From Lentisphaera marina (GTDB lineage: Bacteria > Verrucomicrobiota > Lentisphaeria > Lentisphaerales > Lentisphaeraceae), in the NCBI RefSeq assembly GCF_028745505.1, contig NZ_JAQZZL010000002.1:1116001-1180000 (forward strand): DNA of 64,000 nucleotides, read 5' to 3'. A model generated the notes under the pieces. That model was not told where the DNA came from and searched no databases. It was given only the letters and a program-made list of their open reading frames with translations. A program made the translations under genes and the position numbers. Position 1 is the stretch's first letter. Each line of letters opens with the position of its first letter. Below, in pieces: positions 8,951 through 16,924 of the stretch.

Positions 8951-9988
8951 ATGAAAGTTCGCATTGGAATTATTGGTGCTGGCGAGAATACTCGCCTCAA
9001 ACATATCCCTGGGTTTCAGGCTATTGATGAGGTTGAAATCATTGCCATTTGTAACCGTAGTTTAGAATCTGCTCAGAAAGTTTGTTCACAATTTAATATT
9101 CGCCAAGCATTTGAGAGTTGGCAAGACATCATTCATCACCCAGAGATTGATGCGATTATGATCGGTACTTGGCCAGATATGCATGCCTGTTTGACTGTCG
9201 AAGCTCTAAAAGCAGGTAAACACGTACTTTGCGAAGCCCGCATGGCTCGCAGTTTGAACGAGGCAAAAAGCATGCTTCATGAAGCCCGTTTGCGACCATC
9301 GCAAATCACCCAAGTGGTCCCTGCTCCCTTCACATTCAAATATGATGCTGAAATCATTCGATTATTAAAAACTGGCTTTTTTGGTGATCTCCTAGCAGTC
9401 AACGGTCGTTTTAACTTCAATACTTTTTATGAAAAAGACGCTCCCATGCACTGGAGAGAAAACCGTGAGATTTCTGGTGACAATATCATGCTCATGGGGA
9501 TTTTGTACGAAAGTATGAGTCGCTGGTTGGGAACTGCAAAATCGCTTATGGCTTCGGGAAAGATTTTTAGTGCGACTAAAGTTTTTGAAGGAAAGGAGCT
9601 TAAAGTTGAAATTCCTGAACATCTAAACATCCTAGCCAAACTCCGAAGCGGAGTCGAAACTCATCTTCAGTTTTCCTCTGTCAGTGCATTAGAAAATGAG
9701 CCACAATCACTTTGGCTATTCGGCGCAGAGGGAACAGCGCACCTCGATTTTAAAAATGATCAATTGCTATTAGGCAAGAAGGAAGATAAAAAATTATATG
9801 AGCACAAATTCAATCCTCCTACAACTGCCGTATGGCGAGTGGAAGAAGAATTCATTAATGCAATTCGAGGATTAGAAGATATTAAGCTAACTTCATTCGA
9901 TACGGCTATTGAATACATGGAATTTACCGAAGCCGTAAAACTGAGTCTACAAGAAAAGAAAAGTATTAATTTAGACGAAATAGGATAA
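8951..9988 (+). CDS. Gfo/Idh/MocA family NAD(P)-dependent oxidoreductase
   Basis: A 345-residue sugar-type oxidoreductase. The ATG at 8951 was chosen because GGAG lies just upstream (8939-8942) and the protein then starts directly with the Rossmann strand and the motif G-I-I-G-A-G. A longer frame begins at 8912 but adds no conserved residue. The motif G-K-H-V-L-C-E-A near 90-97 corresponds to the EKP motif of the family, but the lysine is absent (E-A-R instead of E-K-P). This raises the possibility of altered catalysis. It lies 4 bp upstream of a hydroxyacid dehydrogenase gene in an evident operon. The substrate is unknown. Confidence 0.85.
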   Translation: MKVRIGIIGAGENTRLKHIPGFQAIDEVEIIAICNRSLESAQKVCSQFNIRQAFESWQDIIHHPEIDAIMIGTWPDMHACLTVEALKAGKHVLCEARMARSLNEAKSMLHEARLRPSQITQVVPAPFTFKYDAEIIRLLKTGFFGDLLAVNGRFNFNTFYEKDAPMHWRENREISGDNIMLMGILYESMSRWLGTAKSLMASGKIFSATKVFEGKELKVEIPEHLNILAKLRSGVETHLQFSSVSALENEPQSLWLFGAEGTAHLDFKNDQLLLGKKEDKKLYEHKFNPPTTAVWRVEEEFINAIRGLEDIKLTSFDTAIEYMEFTEAVKLSLQEKKSINLDEIG

Positions 9989-9992
9989 AATC

Positions 9993-10940
9993 ATGAAAAC
10001 AGTTATACTCGATGCCTTTACAGCCAACCCAGGTGATCTCAACTGGGATGCCATTAATCAATTATGTGATCTTAGTATTTACCCTAGAACGGCTCCACAG
10101 GAAGTTCTAGAAAGGAGTCTGGATGCAGAGGCTTTACTCACAAATAAAGTTATTATATCTGATGAACTGATGACACAGTTGCCAAACTTAAAATACATCG
10201 GTGTTTTAGCTACAGGAACTAATGTTGTTGATCTTGAAGCTGCTGCTAAATTAGGCATTACAGTTACTAATATCCCTGCATATTCGACGCCTTTTGTCGC
10301 TCAGCATACCATCGCTCTTATCCTCAATATTTTCAATAAAGTATCTCAGCATTCCCAGTCAGCTAAAGATGGTGCTTGGGCAAATTGCCAAGATTTTTCT
10401 TACACACATGGCACGCTTAATGAACTCCAAGGGAAAACACTTGGTATTATTGGGCTAGGTTCAATTGGTAAAAATGTGGCTACTATTGCCCAAGCCTTTG
10501 GTATGAAAGTTGTCGCTTTAAAATCTGCGCGACCCGCAAAAGATTCTATTTCACGTTTGCCATTTGAAGATTTCTTTAGTCAGTGTGACATCATAAGTCT
10601 TCACTGCCCGCTAAGCCCAGAGAGTCAAGAAATCATCAGCTCAAAATCATTAAATCTCATGAAAAAATCTGCCGTTTTAATCAACACGGGTCGAGGTCCA
10701 CTCATCAATGAAAATGACTTGGCAGAGGCATTGAATTCGGGAGTCATAGCTGCGGCAGGCTTAGATGTATTAAGCTCCGAACCTCCTACTCCAGATAATC
10801 CCCTACTTTCAGCCAAAAACTGTTTCATTACCCCCCATATTGCCTGGGCTGCGCAAGAATGTCGTGAACGCTTAATTCAGATTGCAGCTGATAATATCAA
10901 AGCTTTTTTGAATCGTGATAGCATCAATAAAGTCAACTAG
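9993..10940 (+). CDS. D-2-hydroxyacid dehydrogenase (glycerate/hydroxypyruvate reductase type)
   Basis: A 315-residue NAD-dependent 2-hydroxyacid dehydrogenase. The dinucleotide motif G-L-G-S-I-G is near 153-158. The catalytic arginine lies in N-T-G-R-G-P near 228-233, the glutamate in the L-S-S-E-P-P segment, and the histidine in T-P-H-I-A-W near 277. The family reduces 2-oxo acids to D-hydroxy acids. This one most resembles glycerate dehydrogenases, but the substrate cannot be fixed from sequence. It is coupled to the preceding Gfo/Idh/MocA gene by a 4-bp gap, which suggests both handle steps of one sugar-acid pathway. A hairpin follows 20 bp downstream. Confidence 0.88.
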   Translation: MKTVILDAFTANPGDLNWDAINQLCDLSIYPRTAPQEVLERSLDAEALLTNKVIISDELMTQLPNLKYIGVLATGTNVVDLEAAAKLGITVTNIPAYSTPFVAQHTIALILNIFNKVSQHSQSAKDGAWANCQDFSYTHGTLNELQGKTLGIIGLGSIGKNVATIAQAFGMKVVALKSARPAKDSISRLPFEDFFSQCDIISLHCPLSPESQEIISSKSLNLMKKSAVLINTGRGPLINENDLAEALNSGVIAAAGLDVLSSEPPTPDNPLLSAKNCFITPHIAWAAQECRERLIQIAADNIKAFLNRDSINKVN

Positions 10941-10959
10941 AATTTTAGTACTCAAATAG

Positions 10960-10995
10960 ATTCATTCCCTTTAAATACATTAGGAGGGAATGAAT
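10960..10995 (+). terminator. Stem-loop after the oxidoreductase operon, probable terminator
   Basis: A perfect 11-bp stem, ATTCATTCCCT (10960-10970) with AGGGAATGAAT (10985-10995), encloses a 14-nt loop. The T-run comes only about 8 nt later (11003-11008), so termination is likely but not textbook. Confidence 0.55.
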
Positions 10996-11122
10996 AGTCC
11001 TAGTTTTTTACGCTTGTGCTTATAAAATCAAGTAAAAACTCACGCAAAGTTAAACCCGTGTTCTATATATCAAAAAAACTAATGCTAGCTTGAAGCAATT
11101 AAAATTACCGAGACAAATCCTC

Positions 11123-11902
11123 ATGGCTGCAGAAAAAGAAATCAAGAACTCTTATATCATCCCCAACCTTGACCGCGCTTTGCGAGTCATGGAATTACTT
11201 GCTGACAATCCAAAAGGTCTGACGATGTCGGAAATTTCTGAGGTACTCGATATACCAAAAAATTCTGCCTTTCGCATTACTGCCACGATGGAGCACCGTG
11301 GTTTTCTTGAAAGAGACCCCATAAACAAGGCTTTTATTCTCACCAATAAAATGACTAATATCTCACATTCTACAATAGCTGAAAAAAGCTTAGTTGAAAA
11401 TGCTTGGCCAAGTATGCTAAAGTTGAGAGATGAATGTATGGAAACTGTTTTATTTGGAACACTTATTGATACCAAAGGAGTCGTTTTAGAACAAGCTCCT
11501 GCCCGCCATAGCTTCAAGTTCACTGTTGATATTGGAACCCAATTTGATCTCCATACTGCAGCACCAGGTAAAGCTATGCTCGCTTACATGAGTCAAAGAG
11601 AACAAGATCATTTCATTAAAGCTATGAGCTTCGAACAATTCACCAAAAACACCATTAGCAATGCCACTGATTACGAAAGTGAACTGAGTAAAGTCAAAAC
11701 TCAGGCTTATGGAGTTGATTGTGATGAAGAACGTGAAGGCATGCGTTGTATAGCGGCTCCGGTTTTTAATTCAAAACGTCAACCCATTGCCGCTATTTGG
11801 CTAACGGGCCCCTCCAGCCGGCTTCCCATTAAGAACTTCCCAAAGTTAGGTCAACTCTGTATTGACGCCGCCACTGAGATCTCTAAAAAACTTGGCGCTT
11901 AA
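11123..11902 (+). CDS. IclR-family transcriptional regulator
   Basis: About 259 residues from the ATG at 11123. A longer frame reaches back to a TTG at 11090 without a visible ribosome-binding site. The N-terminal winged helix, about residues 15-70, shows L-D-R-A-L-R-V-M-E-L-L and the recognition-helix region L-T-M-S-E-I-S-E-V-L-D-I-P-K-N-S-A. The C-terminal effector domain carries T-A-A-P-G-K-A-M-L-A and the R-C-I-A-A-P-V-F segment typical of IclR. Regulators of this family often control sugar-acid catabolism, so the oxidoreductase pair just upstream is a plausible target. Its stop codon overlaps that of the convergent araC-type gene. Confidence 0.9.
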   Translation: MAAEKEIKNSYIIPNLDRALRVMELLADNPKGLTMSEISEVLDIPKNSAFRITATMEHRGFLERDPINKAFILTNKMTNISHSTIAEKSLVENAWPSMLKLRDECMETVLFGTLIDTKGVVLEQAPARHSFKFTVDIGTQFDLHTAAPGKAMLAYMSQREQDHFIKAMSFEQFTKNTISNATDYESELSKVKTQAYGVDCDEEREGMRCIAAPVFNSKRQPIAAIWLTGPSSRLPIKNFPKLGQLCIDAATEISKKLGA

Positions 11903-12702
11903 TTCCTATACTGACTAGGAGAAATACCCTGGAACTTTTTAAATTGTTTGGAAAATTCAAAGGCATTACAGTACTTAAGTTCATCAGAGATATCTTCAAT
12001 ACTGAGATTAGTTTGGTTCAGTAACTCCACGGCCTTTTCCATTCTAAAGAGCTGTTGATATTGTCGTGGAGTACAGTTCATTTCCTCTTTGAACTTTTTA
12101 CGTAGACTCTCATAGCCGACGGCTTCATCTCTACAGAAGGATTGTATTTTATCTGTGACCAAATAGTTCTGTCTCAAATAATAGCTCGCCTTTTGAACGA
12201 TGGAGGTATTTTCTTTTGCGCTCTGCGCAAAACAGTCTTGTAATAAAGAAATGATTTCGGGTAATAAGTTGGCTGTTTGTGTACTTTCACAACTTTGCAA
12301 TTTTTGAGTTAATTGAAAATGCTGCTCCACTAAATTTTTGCTTAGTTCGCAAAAACCGGTCAAGTTCTTATCTTGAATTATCTGACAAGCTAACATCATT
12401 TCATAAGTTTTGACTCCGAAATCAAAAAAGATTTCTTGCCAATCTTCGCTAGTATCTATGTAGGTGCTGTGAATTAACTGTGGAATTCTCTGAAAATACA
12501 TGCCTGCCTTTAATGAATGTTGCTGCCCTTTATGGTCTAAATAAACCCCCTTGCCTTTGATAATAAAAACTACCGCGTACCAAGGCCATTTTAAATCTTC
12601 AAAATCCACGTGATCGTATTTAGATAACTGCCCCATCCCGACTCTCTCTGAACCATCAGAAAAGTAACGATGTGTCATGAAGTTCGTTTTACCAAAAAAC
12701 AT
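11899..12702 (-). CDS. AraC-family transcriptional regulator
   Basis: A 267-residue regulator with an N-terminal cupin-like sensor half and a C-terminal double helix-turn-helix from about residue 165. The second HTH has the signature N-L-S-I-E-D-I-S-D-E-L-K-Y followed by F-S-K-Q-F-K-K-F-Q-G-I-S-P-S-Q-Y-R, typical of AraC/XylS. An ATG at codon 9 is an alternative start. It is divergent from the beta-galactosidase gene, with an 82-bp shared intergenic region holding a dyad. It is therefore probably the regulator of lacZ. Confidence 0.9.
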   Translation of the reverse strand: MFFGKTNFMTHRYFSDGSERVGMGQLSKYDHVDFEDLKWPWYAVVFIIKGKGVYLDHKGQQHSLKAGMYFQRIPQLIHSTYIDTSEDWQEIFFDFGVKTYEMMLACQIIQDKNLTGFCELSKNLVEQHFQLTQKLQSCESTQTANLLPEIISLLQDCFAQSAKENTSIVQKASYYLRQNYLVTDKIQSFCRDEAVGYESLRKKFKEEMNCTPRQYQQLFRMEKAVELLNQTNLSIEDISDELKYCNAFEFSKQFKKFQGISPSQYRN

Positions 12703-12743
12703 ATAATTTTTACCAATAAGCTCATTCTTAAATTAAAATAAAT

Positions 12744-12758
12744 GTATATCATATATAC
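12744..12758. promoter_or_regulatory. Dyad in the araC/lacZ divergent promoter region
   Basis: GTATAT and ATATAC form a perfect 6-bp inverted repeat separated by CAT. It sits 27 bp before the lacZ start and about 42 bp from the divergent regulator gene, so it could be an operator. The region is very AT-rich, which lowers confidence. Confidence 0.35.
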
Positions 12759-12784
12759 CAAATAGCAATAATTAAAGATAGTAC

Positions 12785-15766
12785 ATGAAAATTAATGATT
12801 GGGAAAACCCGCAGTTAGTCTCTATAAATACACTAGCTCCCCGTCCTCCACTCTACGCCTTTGACTCCATTGAGAATGCCTTGGATAAATCACAATCTCC
12901 TTATATCCATAGCTTAAATGGAATTTGGGATTTCAAGCTTTTTAATAGTCCCAATGAAGCTCATTATAATTTAAATGAATGGGATCAAATAAAAGTACCT
13001 TCATGCTGGACGAGAGAAGGTTTTGACGACCTGCCGATCTACAGCAATGTACAAATGCCCTTTGATTTATCCTACCCAAAAGTACCAAAGCAAAATCCTA
13101 CGGCTATGTACCACCGAAAATTTCAAAGTCCTTGGCCCAATCGTCGAACTGTCATCCATTTTGCTGGTGTCGAAACTATGTTTTACCTATATCTCAATGG
13201 GCATGAAGTTGGCATGAGTAAGGGCTCAAGAACTCCAGTTGAGTTCGATATAAGTGACTATCTAAAAGAAGGTGATAATGATCTCTATGTGAAAGTGATT
13301 CGTTGGTCGGATATTTCCTACCTTGAGGATCAAGATCACTGGCGCATGGCAGGGATTTTTCGAGATGTTTATCTCTACTCGACTAATGACAAATATGTGG
13401 AAGATCTCTTTGCTAAAGCCGAGCTCAAAGAAGATTTAATAGGAGGGAAACTTACTTGTGATATTCGTCTCGCTAGTCGCCAAAGAAATCTCGACCCACA
13501 CATAGTTAAAATCATGCTCTATGATAATAAAAAAAATGAAGTTTGGTCGGATGAAAGATCTTGTTATGTGAGACCGAGACCATCTCATAAATTTCATAAA
13601 ACCCCTCAAGGTGAGATCATATATCACCATATATTAACTTTGGGAGCTGATTTAGAATCCATCATTCCTTGGAATGCTGAAAAGCCCTATCAATACACAG
13701 TAATTACTACTCTTTGCGATACACAGGATAAACTTATAGATTGCGTAAAAACTCGAATAGGTTTTAAGCGTATTGAAATTGAAAATCAACAATTACTGAT
13801 CAATGGCCAGCCAGTACTCATCAAAGGTGTAAATCGTCATGAACATGATGAATATACGGGGAAAGTCGTCAGTCGTGAAACAATGATAAAAGATATTAAG
13901 TTGCTCAAACAGTTTAATTTTAATGCTGTGCGCAATGCTCATTATCCACAAATTGAATTGTGGTATGAACTTTGTAATGAATACGGCCTCTATGTCATGG
14001 ATGAAGCCAATTTGGAAAGTCATAATGATTACGATACCATCTGTCGCGATCCTCAATACGCAGCTGTATTTCTCAACCGCGTCATGCGCATGTTCCATAG
14101 TCATAAAAACCACGCTTGTATATTTCAATGGTCTAGCGGTAATGAAAGTGGCTATGGCCCCAATCACGACATGGCTATTTCTTATTTAAAATCTGTGGAT
14201 TCTAGTCGCATAGTCCAGTGTGAAGGAGCTATTCATGAAGATTGGAATCAAGGTGCTCCTGTAAACCAAGCTAATCATGGTATAGCCACCGATACTTTCC
14301 CACCCATGTATCCATCTATTGAGAGCATGGTAGATTGGGCTAAAGATCGTCAAAATGACCCACGCCCCTATATCCCCTGTGAATACAGTCACGCCATGGG
14401 TAACTCCAATGGCTCTCTCAAAGATTACTGGAAAGCCTTTCGAGAAGTCCACGGACTGCAAGGTGGCTTCATCTGGGATTGGGTTGATCAGGGACTCGCC
14501 GAACATGATGAGAACGGTGAAAAATACTGGGCCTATGGTGGGGATTATGGTGAAAAAATCCATGATTTTGATTTTTGTATCAATGGCTTAGTCTGGCCTG
14601 ATCGCACACCTAAACCCGCCATGTACGAATTTAAAAAATGCGCCGAGCCGATTTTAGTCGAACAGATAAATCGTAAAACTTACCGTATTAAAAATGATCA
14701 ATACTTTAGTGACTTTAGCAATATCATCATGCGCTGGACTCTAGAGGTCAATGGAATTGAAGTCCAAAGCGGAATTGAAGATTCATTAAAACTCAAGGCT
14801 CAAGAATTCGTAGATTATACACTTCCATTGAGTGAATTCACTGCTCCAGACAAGGCTAAAATCAGTCTTAACTTTTATTTTTTTTATCGTCAAGCGAGTG
14901 CATGGCATGAAGCAGGTCACGAAATCACCTTTAGTCAGTTTTTTATTAAAGCCGACCAATATCTAAAAGAAAAAGAAGAAAGACCTAAATTCGACTTAGT
15001 GCTTCAGGGTAAGAAGGTGATTTGTGGAAGCAGAGAAATTCTTATTCCGGAAATCAATATCTTTAGAGCCTGTACCGACAACGATACCATTCGTGGCTGG
15101 TCTGGTCAGGAACATAAAATTGGCTCACAATGGCTAGCTGCTGAACTAGATAAGCTCAAACTTCAGTCAGAAAACATTTCTCAACTAAACAATAAAATAA
15201 TTATAGATCGAAACTATTTGGCAAAAGACAAAGAGATTCGCCATAAAATAACCCTTGATTCGAAGCTACAATTTTGTCATGAGTTTAACATCCCAGAAGA
15301 TTTGCCTAGTTTAGCTAGAATCGGAGTTAAATATAAGATCCCAAAAAGATACCAAAGCGTTCAATGGCTCGGTTTAGGTCCCCATGAAAACTACAGGGAT
15401 CGCGATTATGGAGCTCGCTTTTCTCTTTACACTAACACAGTCAGTGATCACTACGTGCCCTACATATTACCTCAAGCCCATGGCAACCGTTCCGGTGTTA
15501 AGGAACTTACTTTAAGCGATGGCCAAGAGACGTATGATTTTAAAGGTGATTTTGAATTCAGTATAAGTCCATGGTCAGATGAAGAACTCATCGGATCCTA
15601 CCATAGCCATGATTTAAAGAAAAAGGGGCGGGAAGATTACTATTGGCTGAATTTAGATCTTATTCACCGCGGTGTTGGTACTGGAAGTTGCGGCCCCGAT
15701 ACACGACCTGAGTATTGTATTCCAGCAAAAAACTATAGCTTTAAATACTCCGTAAGAAACAACTAG
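12785..15766 (+). CDS. lacZ: Beta-galactosidase, GH2 family, LacZ type
   Basis: A 993-residue glycoside hydrolase family 2 enzyme with the LacZ domain order: jelly-roll sugar-binding domain, immunoglobulin-like domain, TIM barrel (about 330-620), a second immunoglobulin-like domain and the C-terminal beta-sandwich small-chain domain. The acid/base glutamate is E454 in S-S-G-N-E-S-G-Y-G. The nucleophile is E533 in C-E-Y-S-H-A-M-G-N-S-N-G. The length is close to E. coli LacZ. There is no signal peptide, so it acts in the cytoplasm on beta-galactosides taken up by the cell. It is divergent from an AraC regulator. No transporter is adjacent. Confidence 0.95.
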   Translation: MKINDWENPQLVSINTLAPRPPLYAFDSIENALDKSQSPYIHSLNGIWDFKLFNSPNEAHYNLNEWDQIKVPSCWTREGFDDLPIYSNVQMPFDLSYPKVPKQNPTAMYHRKFQSPWPNRRTVIHFAGVETMFYLYLNGHEVGMSKGSRTPVEFDISDYLKEGDNDLYVKVIRWSDISYLEDQDHWRMAGIFRDVYLYSTNDKYVEDLFAKAELKEDLIGGKLTCDIRLASRQRNLDPHIVKIMLYDNKKNEVWSDERSCYVRPRPSHKFHKTPQGEIIYHHILTLGADLESIIPWNAEKPYQYTVITTLCDTQDKLIDCVKTRIGFKRIEIENQQLLINGQPVLIKGVNRHEHDEYTGKVVSRETMIKDIKLLKQFNFNAVRNAHYPQIELWYELCNEYGLYVMDEANLESHNDYDTICRDPQYAAVFLNRVMRMFHSHKNHACIFQWSSGNESGYGPNHDMAISYLKSVDSSRIVQCEGAIHEDWNQGAPVNQANHGIATDTFPPMYPSIESMVDWAKDRQNDPRPYIPCEYSHAMGNSNGSLKDYWKAFREVHGLQGGFIWDWVDQGLAEHDENGEKYWAYGGDYGEKIHDFDFCINGLVWPDRTPKPAMYEFKKCAEPILVEQINRKTYRIKNDQYFSDFSNIIMRWTLEVNGIEVQSGIEDSLKLKAQEFVDYTLPLSEFTAPDKAKISLNFYFFYRQASAWHEAGHEITFSQFFIKADQYLKEKEERPKFDLVLQGKKVICGSREILIPEINIFRACTDNDTIRGWSGQEHKIGSQWLAAELDKLKLQSENISQLNNKIIIDRNYLAKDKEIRHKITLDSKLQFCHEFNIPEDLPSLARIGVKYKIPKRYQSVQWLGLGPHENYRDRDYGARFSLYTNTVSDHYVPYILPQAHGNRSGVKELTLSDGQETYDFKGDFEFSISPWSDEELIGSYHSHDLKKKGREDYYWLNLDLIHRGVGTGSCGPDTRPEYCIPAKNYSFKYSVRNN

Positions 15767-15816
15767 ATTCTTACTCTAATTGAGTTTTATAAAAGTCTTA
15801 CTATTGCCTTTTAAAT

Positions 15817-16794
15817 TTATTCTTTAAGTTTGTAATTGACTGCCATTTTTTCTCTTAAGTCATCCATGAGGTGCATCATGCTTAGGGTCCACTCAAAAGA
15901 ATTGATGGAGCTCTCTTTCATACCTTTGTTTAAGCATTTATGCACTTCCTCGACTTGAAGTAAATAATCACTTCCTTCATATGAGGTATCAAAAGTCTCT
16001 ACTTTGCCATTCTCTAATGTTACTTCCTTTAGAGTCCAAGCTTTGGGATGAATGATGATACGACCTTCTTCACCTTCAATAATTGCTTCGCCCTTACTCT
16101 CTTGTACCATACTTGAATATAATTCTGCTTTTGCGCCATTAGCAAATTCAAGATAGTAATGACTCGTTGCATCAACACCTTTATCTGTTAGGTCCGCTTT
16201 TGCCTCGAACTTAATTGGAAATCCAAAAAAACTACAAGCCAGAGTCAAGGGGTAAATCCCCACATCTAATAAAGCTCCGCCACCTAAACTTGGCTCAAAT
16301 AATCTCGCTTTCTCTTGCGGGCTCGAGGTAAAACAAAAATCCGCGGTCATTTTCTTTACGGATCCAATAGCATTTTGTTCGAGTAAGTTCTTTACTTTCT
16401 TCATACCTGGAAGTAAACGGCTCCACATGGCCTCCATGAGAAAGACATTATTCTCTTTGGCACAGGTTATCATTTTTGTTGCTTCTTCAGCATCTAGGGC
16501 AAAGGGTTTTTCGCATAAAACGTTGCGTCCATGCTTCATCGCTAGTAAAGAATGTTCACAATGAAAGCTATGCGGTGTAGCAATATAAATAATATCGAGT
16601 TTATCATCTGCACAGAGTTCTTCGTAGGAAGTATAAGACTTACTGGCACCAAAACGTTTTGCGAAGTTCGCAGCTTTATCTAAACTTCTAGAACCAATGG
16701 CATAAACTTCCCCATTGTCACTTTGTTGTATAGCTTCCGCAAGTTTCTCTGCAATTCGTCCGGGACCGAGAATCCCCCATTTAAATTTTTTCAT
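15817..16794 (-). CDS. Gfo/Idh/MocA oxidoreductase (dihydrodiol/xylose dehydrogenase-like)
   Basis: A 325-residue cytoplasmic dehydrogenase with the Rossmann motif G-I-L-G-P-G-R-I-A at residues 7-15 and an intact E-K-P motif in N-V-L-C-E-K-P-F-A-L near 92-101. The sequence M-E-A-M-W-S-R near 121-127 is characteristic of the subgroup that includes mammalian dimeric dihydrodiol dehydrogenase and bacterial glucose-fructose or xylose dehydrogenases. The substrate is probably a pyranose sugar. It is convergent with lacZ (50 bp apart) and divergent from the large cytochrome gene. Confidence 0.87.
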   Translation of the reverse strand: MKKFKWGILGPGRIAEKLAEAIQQSDNGEVYAIGSRSLDKAANFAKRFGASKSYTSYEELCADDKLDIIYIATPHSFHCEHSLLAMKHGRNVLCEKPFALDAEEATKMITCAKENNVFLMEAMWSRLLPGMKKVKNLLEQNAIGSVKKMTADFCFTSSPQEKARLFEPSLGGGALLDVGIYPLTLACSFFGFPIKFEAKADLTDKGVDATSHYYLEFANGAKAELYSSMVQESKGEAIIEGEEGRIIIHPKAWTLKEVTLENGKVETFDTSYEGSDYLLQVEEVHKCLNKGMKESSINSFEWTLSMMHLMDDLREKMAVNYKLKE

Positions 16795-16924
16795 ATGTAA
16801 AAACCAATTATTTGATATATAGAACTTTATTTATATTTTAAAAATTATGTTTGATTTTTTAAATTACTAGTACTATAATTGCTTAACTTTTAATATTTTA
16901 TAAATTTTAAGGAGATGCCTAAGC

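Noticed and set aside
13793..14563. Long minus-strand open frames inside lacZ
   Set aside because: Antisense shadows of a conserved coding region with intact catalytic residues on the plus strand.
11060..16825. A 15-bp element GTTCTATATATCAAA before the iclR-type gene (11060-11074) recurs in reverse orientation at 16811-16825
   Set aside because: Several 15-bp matches are expected by chance in 64 kb of AT-rich DNA, and the sites have no shared spacing to a gene start.
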